Shown here in pieces: positions 14,913-23,009 of a stretch of DNA of 23,262 bases (within the stretch, counting starts at the first letter, position 1; each line of letters begins with the position of its first letter). The stretch is taken from the NCBI RefSeq assembly GCF_000718515.1, contig NZ_JNZS01000044.1, positions 1-23,262 on the forward strand, written 5' to 3'. A program made the position numbers and the translations under genes. The stretch comes from Micromonospora parva (GTDB taxonomy: Bacteria > Actinomycetota > Actinomycetes > Mycobacteriales > Micromonosporaceae). A model generated the notes under the pieces. It did not search any database. It was not told the origin of the DNA and saw only the letters and a list, made by a program, of their open reading frames with translations.

Positions 14913-15620
14913 TCAGCGCGGGGTAGGCCCACGATCCTCGAACTCGTACGTGGTGGTCAGGCCCTCGGGCAGGTCGGGGACCAGGGCGTTGGTGCCGTCG
15001 ACCACCTGGACGTAGCGCCTGCCCTGGAAGATCGAGTAGCTGCCGTCGGGAACCTGATCGATCCGGAAGAGCTGCGTCGACGCGGCGGCATCACAGGCCC
15101 GGCCGCGTACGCTGCCCGGCGCGGCGTCGTGCACGACGGTCATGCAGACCTCGGTGGCACCGGCCGCCAGCAGGATCCGATACCTGTCGCCCTCGGGGCG
15201 CAGCACCCACAGCGCCCGATCGTCGATGCCCTGGTCGGTGGTGGCCCGCACCTGGTCGCCGTCGCTGTCGATCGCCAACGTCGCGCCGCGCATGCCGGGC
15301 AGGGTGATCTGGACCTGCCGCCGGCCGCCGAGGATCTCCTGCGGTCCCGCCGAGGCGGTCGCGGACGGCACCACGGGCGGGGTCACGGGCGGCGCGACCT
15401 GGGTCGCCGGGCCGGCGTCCGGCGTCTCGACGTCGTTCCGGATCTGTGACAGGGCGGTGCCAGCGGCGACGGCCACCACGGCCAGCCCCGCCGCGCCCAC
15501 TGCAGCCCGACGCCGCCGACGCCGGTCGCTGCGCTGCCGCAACGCCTGCGCCCCCGGCAGCGTGGCGACTCGCCGGACCTCGTCCACGATCGCGGTGAGA
15601 TCGTCGCGCGGATCAGCCAT
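14913..15620 (-). CDS. Membrane protein coupled to SigE-family sigma factor (probable anti-sigma or sensor)
   Basis: A 235-residue protein. The cytoplasmic N-terminus (about 1-37, with LPGAQALRQRSDRRRRRR) is followed by one transmembrane helix (about 38-58), a Pro/Thr-rich linker and an exterior domain of about 140 residues rich in beta pattern with two cysteines. I see no zinc-binding anti-sigma HxxxCxxC motif. The exterior domain might be a beta-trefoil, from its repeating hydrophobic pattern, but that is weak. ATG 15620 overlaps the sigma-factor stop by eight bases, so translation is coupled. In this family such genes are usually taken as regulators of the adjacent sigma factor, which is inference here. 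Confidence 0.75.
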   Translation of the reverse strand: MADPRDDLTAIVDEVRRVATLPGAQALRQRSDRRRRRRAAVGAAGLAVVAVAAGTALSQIRNDVETPDAGPATQVAPPVTPPVVPSATASAGPQEILGGRRQVQITLPGMRGATLAIDSDGDQVRATTDQGIDDRALWVLRPEGDRYRILLAAGATEVCMTVVHDAAPGSVRGRACDAAASTQLFRIDQVPDGSYSIFQGRRYVQVVDGTNALVPDLPEGLTTTYEFEDRGPTPR

Positions 15621-16113
15621 GGGAGGTCTCCTCCTGGTGCGCATCGGTCAGCAACCCGGCCATCGCTCGCCGGCCACGGGCGAGGTACGTCTTCACGGTC
15701 CCGACGGGGGCCCGCATCTCGGCTGCCACCTCCGCGACGCTGAGATCGTTGAGGTGGTGCAGCACGACGGCGCGCCGCTCGTTGGGGCTCAGCCGTTGCA
15801 GCGCCTGCAACAGCGCGACGTGGTCCTCGTTCAGGCCGGGCACACTCTGGTCGACCGCGGCCCGGCGGTGTGCGCGTACCCGGTTGAACGCCTTGCGCCA
15901 GCTGCTCACCGCGATCCGGGAGGCCACCCGCCGGACCCACGCCTCCGGGCTGTCCGTCTCCCGCACCGTCCGCCACCGCTGCCAGGCCCGCATGAACGCC
16001 TCAGCGACGGCGTCCTCCGCCTCGGCGCGGTTGCCGGTGAGCGCGTACACGTGACCCACGACCCGACCGGCGCAGGCCGCGTAGAGGGCGTCGAACTCCT
16101 CGGCGTCACGCAT
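15613..16113 (-). CDS. SigE-family ECF RNA polymerase sigma factor
   Basis: A 166-residue ECF sigma factor. Region 2 covers about residues 5-70 (LYAACAGRVVGHVYALTGNR, then EDAVAEAFMRAWQRW), and region 4 about 105-155 (LQALQRLSPNERRAVVLHHL, then LSVAEVAAEMRAPVGTVKTY). The length and sequence fit the actinobacterial SigE-type family typically paired with a one-helix membrane protein. The start at 16113 has GGGAGGG about ten bases upstream. It is divergent from the large protease gene across 181 bp, so the two could share regulation. Confidence 0.9.
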   Translation of the reverse strand: MRDAEEFDALYAACAGRVVGHVYALTGNRAEAEDAVAEAFMRAWQRWRTVRETDSPEAWVRRVASRIAVSSWRKAFNRVRAHRRAAVDQSVPGLNEDHVALLQALQRLSPNERRAVVLHHLNDLSVAEVAAEMRAPVGTVKTYLARGRRAMAGLLTDAHQEETSHG

Positions 16114-16294
16114 CCGACCGGTGCCCTCCCACGCTTCGTCCCCTGGTCACCGCCGCATGGAACTCGGCTGGCTGGACCGGTCGCGTCGGCGCGGGGCGAG
16201 ATTGTGGCCCGCGTCACACCGGAGTGATCAACCCGACGACCTGGCCAGGCGTCATCGTGCCGACCCGGGAGACGCCCGTGGCGGAGAGGACGAT

Positions 16295-19200
16295 GTGCGA
16301 CGACGGCAACGACGCGCCCTGACAGCCGGCGTACTCGCGACCGCGCTGGTTACCGCGGGGCTGACCGCCCAACCGGCGAGCGCGCAGCCGACGCCCCCGA
16401 CTCCCGGCACCGCCGGGACCTTCACCCTGATCACCGGGGACCGGGTGTCGCTGGACGCGGCGGGTCGCCCGCAGATCCAGCGCGGCCCGGGTCGGGCCGC
16501 CATGCGGTTCGTCAGCAACCGGGAGGACGGTCACCAGTACGTCATCCCGGTGGACGCGATGCCGCTGGTGCGGGACGGGCGACTCGACCGCCGCCTGTTC
16601 GACCTCACCACGCTCGCCGAGTTCGGCTACGACGACCGGGCCGCCGAGTTGCCGCTGCTGGTCGCGTACCCCGAGAACACGGCGGCGCGGGCGCGGACCG
16701 CGACCACCGGGGGTGCCGGGCGCGTGCGGGCCGACCTCCCCGCCGCCCACGCGCTCGCGGTCCGGGCGGACCGGGACGACCGGGTGACGCTCTGGGCGTC
16801 GCTGACCCGGGGTACGCCATCCGCGCGCACCCTCACCGCCGGCGTCACCCACATCTGGCTGGACGGCAAGCGCACGGTCTCCCTCGATCGCAGCGTGCCG
16901 CAGATCGGTGCCCCGGCGGCGTGGCAGGCCGGGTTCGACGGCACCGGCGTCACCGTCGGAGTGCTGGACACCGGGATCGACGCCAACCACCCCGACTTCG
17001 CCGGCCACCTCACCGAGGTCCGGGACTTCACCGGCGGTGGCGACCCCAGCGACTCGGTCGGCCACGGCACCCACGTGGCGTCGACGATCGTCGGCAGTGG
17101 CGCCGCCTCCGGCGGCAGGTACCGTGGCGTGGCGCCGGGGGCGAAACTGCTGGTCGGCAAGGTCTGCGCCACCACCGAATGCCAGGACTCGGACATCATC
17201 ACCGGCATGCAGTGGCTCGCCCCGCGGACCCGGGTGGTCAACCTGAGCGTGGGCGGCGACGACACGCCCGGCCTCGACCCGCTGGAAACCGCGGTCCAGG
17301 AGTTGAGCCACCAGTACGGCACCCTCTTCGTGGTCGCGGCCGGCAACGAGGGCAAGCCGAAGTCGGTCTCCTCGCCGGCCTCCGCCGACGACGCTCTCGC
17401 CGTCGCCGCTGTGGACGCCGACGACCAGCGGGCCTACTTCTCCAGCCGGGGTCCCCGGATCGGCGACAACCACATCAAACCCGAGATCAGCGCACCGGGC
17501 GTCGACATCGTGGCCGCGGCCCCCGGCGGCGACTACGCCGCCATGTCGGGTACGTCGATGGCGACCCCACACGTGGCCGGCACCGCAGCGATTCTCGCCG
17601 GGCAGCACCCGGACTGGACCGGCCCGCAGCTCAAGGCCGCCCTGATGGACTCGGCCAAGCCGACCGGCGAGGACACCCTCTACGAGCAGGGCGCCGGCCG
17701 GGTGGACATCGCCCGCGCCGTCGCCCAGCCGGTGGCCGCCGACATCGCCGCCATCGACTTCCCGGTGCAGCGCTGGCCACACGCCGACGACAGCCCGATC
17801 ACCCAGGTCGTCGGCTACCGCAACACCGGCACCACAGCGGTCACCCTGACGCTGGCCATCGCTCCGGCCCCGGCCGGCATGCTCACCGTCAGCCCGGCCA
17901 CGCTGGTGGTTCCGGCCGGTGGCCACGCCGAGGCGACCATCACCGTGGACACCCGGGTGGACGCCCCGGACGGCGTCTACCAGGGAGCGCTGACCGCCAC
18001 CGGCGCCGATGACCTGCGGGTACGCACGCCGTTCGCGCTGAACCGCGAGATCGAGAGCTACGACGTACGGCTCGACCACACCGGACGCGACGGCAGGCCG
18101 GCCACCGAGTACACGACAGTGGCGGCGAACCTGACCACCGGCGAGTTCAGCACCCTCGCCGTGGCACCGGGCGGCGGCGTCCTGCGGCTGCCCAAGGGTC
18201 GTTACGCGTTGTACAGCACCATCCACGAGGGTTCCGTGTCGACCCTGCTCGCACAGCCGGTCCTGGACGTACGCGGCCCGGTCACCGAGGCGGTCGACGC
18301 CCGTGCCGCCAAGCCTGTCGCGTTGACGGTGCCGCAGCACGACGCCGCGCCGACCTCGATCAACGTGAGCGCCAACTGGGACGACGGCCTGCGCTACCCG
18401 GGCGTCCAACTCAGCGGGCTGTCCTTCGCGGACCTCTTCTTCGGCCGGATCGGACCCGCCGTCACCGCACCCGAGTTCACCGCGACGCTTGGCGTCGGGC
18501 TCGCGCGACCGGGCAGGGACGGCACCTTCCGGAACAGCCCCTACACCTACGACCTGGCGTACGTCCGGCAGGGCGACATGTTCACCGGCCTGACCAGGAA
18601 ACTGTCGCCGAAGAACCTGGCCACCGTCCGGGCGACCTACCGCAGCCAGTCCAGCACGACGACGGCCACCCGGTTCCACCGCGCGTCGGGTCCCGGAGGC
18701 TCCGGTCCGGTCGGGTCGAACACGCCCGTCGACCTGCCGTTCAAGGGTGTCGAGTACTACAACACCGACGGGGGCGTCGTCTGGACGTCCACCTTCCTCG
18801 AAGGGGACAACCTCACCGCCCAGGACTCGACCTTCGTAGCCGGCCGGACGTACACCCAGACCTGGAACGCGGCACCGTTCGGGCCGACAGTGACCCAGGC
18901 GCCGGCCCTGTCGCCACTGGGGTACGCGGGCCGCGACGGCGACACCATCTCGATCGCGTCGCTGCCCCTGTTCGGCGACGCGTCAGGTCGCCCCGCCAGC
19001 CGCGACGACCAGCCGGTGCGGATCCGGCTGTTCCGCGACGGTAAGGAGGTCGGCAGCTCGGACAGCCCGTGGGCCGAGTTCGCGGTGCCCTCCGGCAGGG
19101 CCACCTACCGACTGGAGGCGGCCGTCACACGCGGCGCCCCGGACACCCTGTCGACGTCGGTGTCGGTGGCCTGGACCTTCACCTCGGCGCACACCACGTC

Positions 19201-19519
19201 ACCGGAGCGGTTGCCCCTCAGTACGGCTCGACCGACCCCCGTGCTCGACGACACCAACACGGCACGGATCGGCCGGGTCATGGCGATCCCGGTGACGCTG
19301 GACCGGCAGGCCGGTTCGACTGCCAAGCCCAACCGCACGCTCAGCGTGTCCGCGTCCTTCGACGACGGCCGCACCTGGGTCGGCTTGCCGGTGCTCCGGA
19401 ACGTCGCTGTGATCAGTCATCCGCGACGGGCCGGGTTCGTCTCGCTGCGACTGGCCGCTACCGACACCGCCGGCAACACCGTCACCCAGACGATCCAGCG
19501 GGCCTACCGGATCTCCTGA
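16295..19519 (+). CDS. Large secreted subtilisin-like serine protease (S8 family)
   Basis: A 1074-residue secreted protease. A signal peptide (about 1-33, RRRQRRALTAGVLATALV then PASA-QP) is followed by a propeptide-like region and the S8 catalytic domain at about 195-475. The triad is visible: D225 in VLDTGID, H257 in GHGTHVAS and S421 in GTSMATPHVAG, with the oxyanion asparagine in VAAGNEG. About 600 residues of beta-rich C-terminal sequence follow, including NPF-like and Ig-like stretches (GYRNTGTTAVTLTLAI), which may bind substrate or the wall. The frame is open upstream to 16121, but GTG 16295 follows GGAGAGGA and starts the signal peptide. A terminator follows directly. Confidence 0.93.
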   Translation: MRRRQRRALTAGVLATALVTAGLTAQPASAQPTPPTPGTAGTFTLITGDRVSLDAAGRPQIQRGPGRAAMRFVSNREDGHQYVIPVDAMPLVRDGRLDRRLFDLTTLAEFGYDDRAAELPLLVAYPENTAARARTATTGGAGRVRADLPAAHALAVRADRDDRVTLWASLTRGTPSARTLTAGVTHIWLDGKRTVSLDRSVPQIGAPAAWQAGFDGTGVTVGVLDTGIDANHPDFAGHLTEVRDFTGGGDPSDSVGHGTHVASTIVGSGAASGGRYRGVAPGAKLLVGKVCATTECQDSDIITGMQWLAPRTRVVNLSVGGDDTPGLDPLETAVQELSHQYGTLFVVAAGNEGKPKSVSSPASADDALAVAAVDADDQRAYFSSRGPRIGDNHIKPEISAPGVDIVAAAPGGDYAAMSGTSMATPHVAGTAAILAGQHPDWTGPQLKAALMDSAKPTGEDTLYEQGAGRVDIARAVAQPVAADIAAIDFPVQRWPHADDSPITQVVGYRNTGTTAVTLTLAIAPAPAGMLTVSPATLVVPAGGHAEATITVDTRVDAPDGVYQGALTATGADDLRVRTPFALNREIESYDVRLDHTGRDGRPATEYTTVAANLTTGEFSTLAVAPGGGVLRLPKGRYALYSTIHEGSVSTLLAQPVLDVRGPVTEAVDARAAKPVALTVPQHDAAPTSINVSANWDDGLRYPGVQLSGLSFADLFFGRIGPAVTAPEFTATLGVGLARPGRDGTFRNSPYTYDLAYVRQGDMFTGLTRKLSPKNLATVRATYRSQSSTTTATRFHRASGPGGSGPVGSNTPVDLPFKGVEYYNTDGGVVWTSTFLEGDNLTAQDSTFVAGRTYTQTWNAAPFGPTVTQAPALSPLGYAGRDGDTISIASLPLFGDASGRPASRDDQPVRIRLFRDGKEVGSSDSPWAEFAVPSGRATYRLEAAVTRGAPDTLSTSVSVAWTFTSAHTTSPERLPLSTARPTPVLDDTNTARIGRVMAIPVTLDRQAGSTAKPNRTLSVSASFDDGRTWVGLPVLRNVAVISHPRRAGFVSLRLAATDTAGNTVTQTIQRAYRIS

Positions 19520-19532
19520 CGCGTTGCAGCGT

Positions 19533-19565
19533 CCGGGGTGGCGGCTGCTGGAGCCGCCACCCCGG
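19533..19565 (+). terminator. Terminator after the S8 protease gene
   Basis: A 13-bp perfect stem, CCGGGGTGGCGGC with its complement, closes a 7-nt loop and starts 13 bases after the protease stop. No U-tract follows, as usual in high-GC actinobacteria. Confidence 0.85.
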
Positions 19566-19611
19566 GCAGGACGGTCACTGAGGTGCCGCGATGCGCCGGA
19601 CGCGGAAGGCA

Positions 19612-19665
19612 CCGTCGAAGCCTCGGGCCCGGCGGACGCCGTCGAGGCCTCGGGCGCGGCGGACG
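19612..19665. repeat. Two tandem copies of a 27-bp repeat
   Basis: Two adjacent 27-bp units start CCGTCGA(A/G)GCCTCGGG and end CGGCGGACG; they differ at two bases. A decayed third start (CCGTTTGCCTC) overlaps the end of the SDR gene. The units lie between the protease terminator and the SDR stop. They may be a recent local duplication of non-coding DNA. Confidence 0.7.
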
Positions 19666-19674
19666 CCGTTTGCC

Positions 19675-20442
19675 TCAGGCGGTGAAGGCGCCGTCGATGG
19701 CGATGGACGCGCCGCTGATGAAGGTGGCCTCGTCACTGAGCAGGAACGTGGTGAGTGCGGCGACCTCGTCGGAGGTGCCGGCGCGGCCGGTCGGCTGCGT
19801 GGACAGGTAGCGCTGCGCGGCCTCCGGGGCCTGGCTGACCACGTTCTGCCAGAGCGGGGTGTCGATCAGGCCGGTGACCAGGGCATTGACCCGCACATTG
19901 GAGCGCGCCACGTCGAGGGCGGCCGAGCGCGTCAGACCGATGACCCCGTGCTTCGCCGCGTTGTAGGCGGCCTGCGTCGGGTCACCCTTCACGCCGGAGA
20001 CGGAGGCGTTGTTGACGATCGCGCCCCCACCGGAGGCGATGATCGCCGGAAGCTCGTACTTGAGTCCGTAGAAGACGCTCGTCAGGTTGAGGGCGAGCGA
20101 CCGCTGCCAGTTGTCACTGTCGGTCTCGCGCACGCTGGCCATCGGGCCACCGCCGGCGTTGTTGAACGCACCGTCCAGCCGCCCGTACTCCGTCACCGCG
20201 GCGTCGACGAGCCTCGCCATCTCTTCCTCCACCGTGACGTCGGTGGGCACGAAGAGGGCGGCACCGCCCGCCGTCCGGATCTGCGCCGCGACCTCCTCGC
20301 CGCGGTCCTTGTCCCGGGCGCCGATGACGACCCGAGCACCTTCCGTGGCCGCCCGCCTGGCGAACGCCAGGCCCATGCCCTGCGTGCCACCGGTCACGAC
20401 CAGCACCTTCGATTCCAACCGTCCAGACATCTCGCCGCACAT
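19675..20442 (-). CDS. SDR-family NAD(P)-dependent oxidoreductase
   Basis: A 255-residue classical short-chain dehydrogenase. The cofactor motif TGGTQGMG lies at residues 18-25, NNAGG near 95, the catalytic serine in NNASVSG near 147, and YNAAK near 160. The C-terminus (SGASIAIDGAFTA) is typical of the family. Such enzymes oxidise or reduce hydroxyl/keto groups of small molecules; the substrate cannot be read. M1 (20442) and M5 (20430) are both possible starts and neither has a good ribosome site. It is divergent from the MFS exporter gene, a frequent arrangement for resistance or detoxification pairs, although no regulator gene is present here. Confidence 0.92.
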   Translation of the reverse strand: MCGEMSGRLESKVLVVTGGTQGMGLAFARRAATEGARVVIGARDKDRGEEVAAQIRTAGGAALFVPTDVTVEEEMARLVDAAVTEYGRLDGAFNNAGGGPMASVRETDSDNWQRSLALNLTSVFYGLKYELPAIIASGGGAIVNNASVSGVKGDPTQAAYNAAKHGVIGLTRSAALDVARSNVRVNALVTGLIDTPLWQNVVSQAPEAAQRYLSTQPTGRAGTSDEVAALTTFLLSDEATFISGASIAIDGAFTA

Positions 20443-20490
20443 CCATTCGAGTGATGAGCCGCCGCAGAGCGCGGGGCTTCGCGAGACGGA

Positions 20491-20519
20491 ACGCTAGCCT
20501 TATCTGGAACGTTCGACAA
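20491..20519 (-). promoter_or_regulatory. Promoter of the SDR gene
   Basis: The minus strand reads TTGTCG (20519-20514), a 17-nt spacer and TAGCGT (20496-20491), a reasonable housekeeping promoter that would give a 5' leader of about 40-55 nt. The palindrome GAACGTTC (20507-20514) lies in the spacer and overlaps the -35, where a repressor would block it. Confidence 0.5.
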
Positions 20520-20536
20520 AGTAATCGCCCTCACAA

Positions 20537-20588
20537 TTTGACGCTGCGTAGTGAGGCTGCTCGCCATAACCCGGCTTTTGGCGTCAAA
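20537..20588. repeat. Inverted repeat TTTGACGC / GCGTCAAA in the SDR-MFS intergenic region
   Basis: TTTGACGC (20537-20544) and its exact complement GCGTCAAA (20581-20588) flank a 36-bp spacer. The region is less G+C rich than the genes and sits between two divergent promoters. Each arm also reads as a TTGACG -35 pointing towards the other arm, but no -10 at proper distance is clear. It may be an operator pair. Confidence 0.35.
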
Positions 20589-20721
20589 GCGGTCGCCCGA
20601 ACGGTATTACCTGGCGATGCGGATCCTGTAACCGCACGCACATTCTGTGGCGGTCGTTCCACAACATCACTAACGTGGGGCGGGTCGCAAAATCCCAGCA
20701 AATCACCCTTAAGGAACAGTC

Positions 20722-22203
20722 ATGCCCACAGCTCACGCCGCCCCGGAGTCCCACCGGTGGAAGGCCCTGCTGTTCATCTCCATCGCGCAACTGATGGTGG
20801 TGCTCGACGGGGCAGTCATGAATATCGCTCTCCCCTCGGCGCAGCAGGCGCTGCACTTCACCGACGGCAGCAGGCAGTGGGTGGTGACCGCGTACGGTCT
20901 GGCCTTCGGCGGCCTGCTGCTCGTCGGTGGCCGCATCGGTGACATGGTCGGGCGCAAGCGCACCTTCCTGGTCGCGCTGGCCGGCTTCGCTGTCGCCTCG
21001 GCGATCGGCGGCCTGGCCGCCAACGCCGCGATGCTGCTGCTCGCACGGGCGCTACAGGGTGTGTTCGCGGCCCTGCTCGCGCCGGCCGCGCTGTCGTTGC
21101 TCTCCCTGTCCTTCACCCAGCCCAGGGAACGCGCCAAGGCGTTCGGCGTGTTCAGCGCGGTGTCAATCGCCGGCGGTGCTGTCGGCCTGATCGTGGGAGG
21201 GCTGCTCACCCAGTACCTGAACTGGCGCTTCGCGATGTTCGTCCTGGTGCCGATCGCGGTCGTCGGGATCCTCGGCGCCAGCCGCACCGTGCACGACGAC
21301 GGCGAGCGGCACCGCGCCCGACTCGACCTCCCCGGCGTCCTGCTGGCCAGCTCCGGGCTCGTCGGCCTGGTCTACGGGTTCGGCGTCGCCGAGAGCCACG
21401 GATGGTCGGCAGGCGTCACCATCGGATCCTTCACCGCCGGGGTGCTGCTGTTGGCGACCTTCGTCGTGGTGCAGGCGCGGGTCCCGTCCCCGTTGCTGCC
21501 CCTGCGCGTCCTGACCGAGCGCAACCGGGCCGCCGCGTACCTCTCGGTCGGCCTCGCGATCGTCAGCATGTTCGGGATGTTCCTGCTGCTCAGTTACTAC
21601 TTCCAGCAGGTCAAGGGATGGTCGCCGGTGATGGCCGGGCTGGCGTTCATGCCGATGGCCGTGCCGCAGGCCATCGGGGCCACGCAGATCGGCGCCCGAC
21701 TCGCGCACCGGATCGCCCCCCGACCGATCATGGTCGGTGGATACCTCGTCACCGCTGTCGGTCTGGTACTGCTCGCGCTGCTCGACGCGGACAGCGGCTT
21801 CCCGGAGATCGCGCTCGCCGAAGCCGTGATCGGGCTCGGCATCGGCACCGCCTTCATGCCCGCGATGAGCATCTCCACCCACGGCGTCGAGCCCACTGAC
21901 GCCGGTGTCGCCTCCGCGATGATCAGCTCGTCGCAACAGGTCGGCGGATCGATCGGCACCGCGCTGCTCAACACCATCGCGACCAGCTCCGCCGCCACCT
22001 ATCTGCTCTCGCACGGCGGCCCGGCGGCCCAGACCCAGGTACGGAACGAGGCGCTGATGCACGGCTACTCGGTCGCGTACTGGGTCGCCGTCGGATTTGT
22101 GGTCACGGCGGCCCTCGTCTCCGCGACCATGGTGAACGCCGGCGCTCCGAAGCACGTCCCGGCCCCGCCGGACGCCCTCGGGGACGTCGCGCCCGTGCAC
22201 TGA
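20722..22203 (+). CDS. DHA2-type MFS drug:H+ antiporter (EmrB/QacA-like)
   Basis: A 493-residue inner-membrane transporter with about 14 hydrophobic helices. The first helix holds LDGAVMNIALPSAQQAL, the DHA2 signature. The loop between helices 2 and 3 has GRIGDMVGRKR (motif A), and helix 5 has the motif C-like GGAVGLIVGGLL. Such proteins export cationic or lipophilic drugs and secondary metabolites using the proton gradient. The C-terminus is a short Pro/Ala-rich cytoplasmic tail. The ATG at 20722 follows TAAGGAA at seven bases. It is divergent from the SDR gene across 279 bp of regulatory-looking sequence, and the two may respond to the same compound. Confidence 0.93.
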   Translation: MPTAHAAPESHRWKALLFISIAQLMVVLDGAVMNIALPSAQQALHFTDGSRQWVVTAYGLAFGGLLLVGGRIGDMVGRKRTFLVALAGFAVASAIGGLAANAAMLLLARALQGVFAALLAPAALSLLSLSFTQPRERAKAFGVFSAVSIAGGAVGLIVGGLLTQYLNWRFAMFVLVPIAVVGILGASRTVHDDGERHRARLDLPGVLLASSGLVGLVYGFGVAESHGWSAGVTIGSFTAGVLLLATFVVVQARVPSPLLPLRVLTERNRAAAYLSVGLAIVSMFGMFLLLSYYFQQVKGWSPVMAGLAFMPMAVPQAIGATQIGARLAHRIAPRPIMVGGYLVTAVGLVLLALLDADSGFPEIALAEAVIGLGIGTAFMPAMSISTHGVEPTDAGVASAMISSSQQVGGSIGTALLNTIATSSAATYLLSHGGPAAQTQVRNEALMHGYSVAYWVAVGFVVTAALVSATMVNAGAPKHVPAPPDALGDVAPVH

Positions 22204-22311
22204 TCGCTGTCGTACCTGTCAGATGGGGCGCGGTGACCGAGGACACGGTGCACTGACTCCGTCGAGAGAGTGGAATCAGAGCTGTGAGCAGAGAAGGCAC
22301 CGGCGAGTGAC

Positions 22312-22914
22312 GTGGTGAGGCCCGCTCTTTCGGCCCACGATCGGGGTCCGTCCCGTCCTGACCCGACGCCAGTGGCGAGCGAATCGGTCCGGGTAACTGC
22401 CGGGCACCGCCAGCGCTGGGCGGTGGAGACCATGGCCGTGGCGCCCGACGACCAGGTGCTGGAGATCGGGTGCGGCCGGGGAGCGGCAGTGTCCCTGGTC
22501 GCCGGTCAACTCACCACCGGCCGGATCGTCGCCATCGACCGCGCCGCGACGATGGTACGGCTCGCTACCCGGCGGAACCTCGGCCACATCGACGCCGGCC
22601 GAGCCGAGATCCGGTGTGCCGGGTTCGAGTCCGCGGACCTCCCGACCGAACACTTCACCAAGATCTTCGCGGTGAACGTCAGCCTCTTCTGGTTGGGCGA
22701 CGCGGCGCAGCTGATCGCTCGGATGCGAAGCCTGCTGGCGCCGGGGGGACGGCTGTACGTCTTCGGCGAACGACCCAGCGCCGCGCACGCCACCGCGAAC
22801 CTCGCCGCCACCGAACTACTGCTCGCAGCCCAGGGGTTCGCGACGACCACATCGAGCGTCACCCGTGGTCAGGGCCGGGTGCTGACCTGCGTCATCGGCA
22901 CGCCTGTCGAATGA
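22312..22914 (+). CDS. Class I SAM-dependent methyltransferase
   Basis: A 200-residue protein with a Rossmann-like methyltransferase fold. Motif I is VLEIGCGRGAAV near residues 48-59, the acidic end of strand 2 is VAIDRA near 73-78, and the later SLLAPGGRLYVFGE block is the usual post-motif III segment. Substrate unknown; the closest look is of ubiquinone/phospholipid-type small-molecule methyltransferases. GTG 22312 follows GGCGAG; the next codon is also GTG and could serve. The gene follows the MFS gene by 108 bp on the same strand. Confidence 0.87.
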   Translation: MVRPALSAHDRGPSRPDPTPVASESVRVTAGHRQRWAVETMAVAPDDQVLEIGCGRGAAVSLVAGQLTTGRIVAIDRAATMVRLATRRNLGHIDAGRAEIRCAGFESADLPTEHFTKIFAVNVSLFWLGDAAQLIARMRSLLAPGGRLYVFGERPSAAHATANLAATELLLAAQGFATTTSSVTRGQGRVLTCVIGTPVE

Positions 22915-22945
22915 GCTGGGGCGTGACCGCCTTCCCAACGTGAGC

Positions 22946-22978
22946 CGGGCGGGCTCGGCGTCCTGCCGAGCCCGCCCG
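22946..22978. terminator. Bidirectional terminator between methyltransferase and GH62-like genes
   Basis: A 14-bp perfect stem (CGGGCGGGCTCGGC with its complement) closes a 5-nt loop and is followed by TT. It lies between converging genes, 32 bases after the methyltransferase stop and 32 bases from the stop of the minus-strand gene. Confidence 0.88.
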
Positions 22979-23009
22979 TTCCCTGTCAGTCGAGTGTGAT
23001 CACATCGTG

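Noticed and set aside
16159..16187. ECF-type promoter GGAACT...CGTC before the protease
   Set aside because: The spacer is 19 nt, longer than the usual 15-17 of ECF promoters, and such short motifs arise easily by chance.
16214..18679. Long minus-strand open frame (821 codons)
   Set aside because: It is antisense to the S8 protease, whose catalytic triad is intact.
22195..22256. Direct repeat GTGCACTGA at the MFS stop and 53 bp further on
   Set aside because: Only nine bases long with no further similarity; it does not look like an attachment site or mobile-element end.
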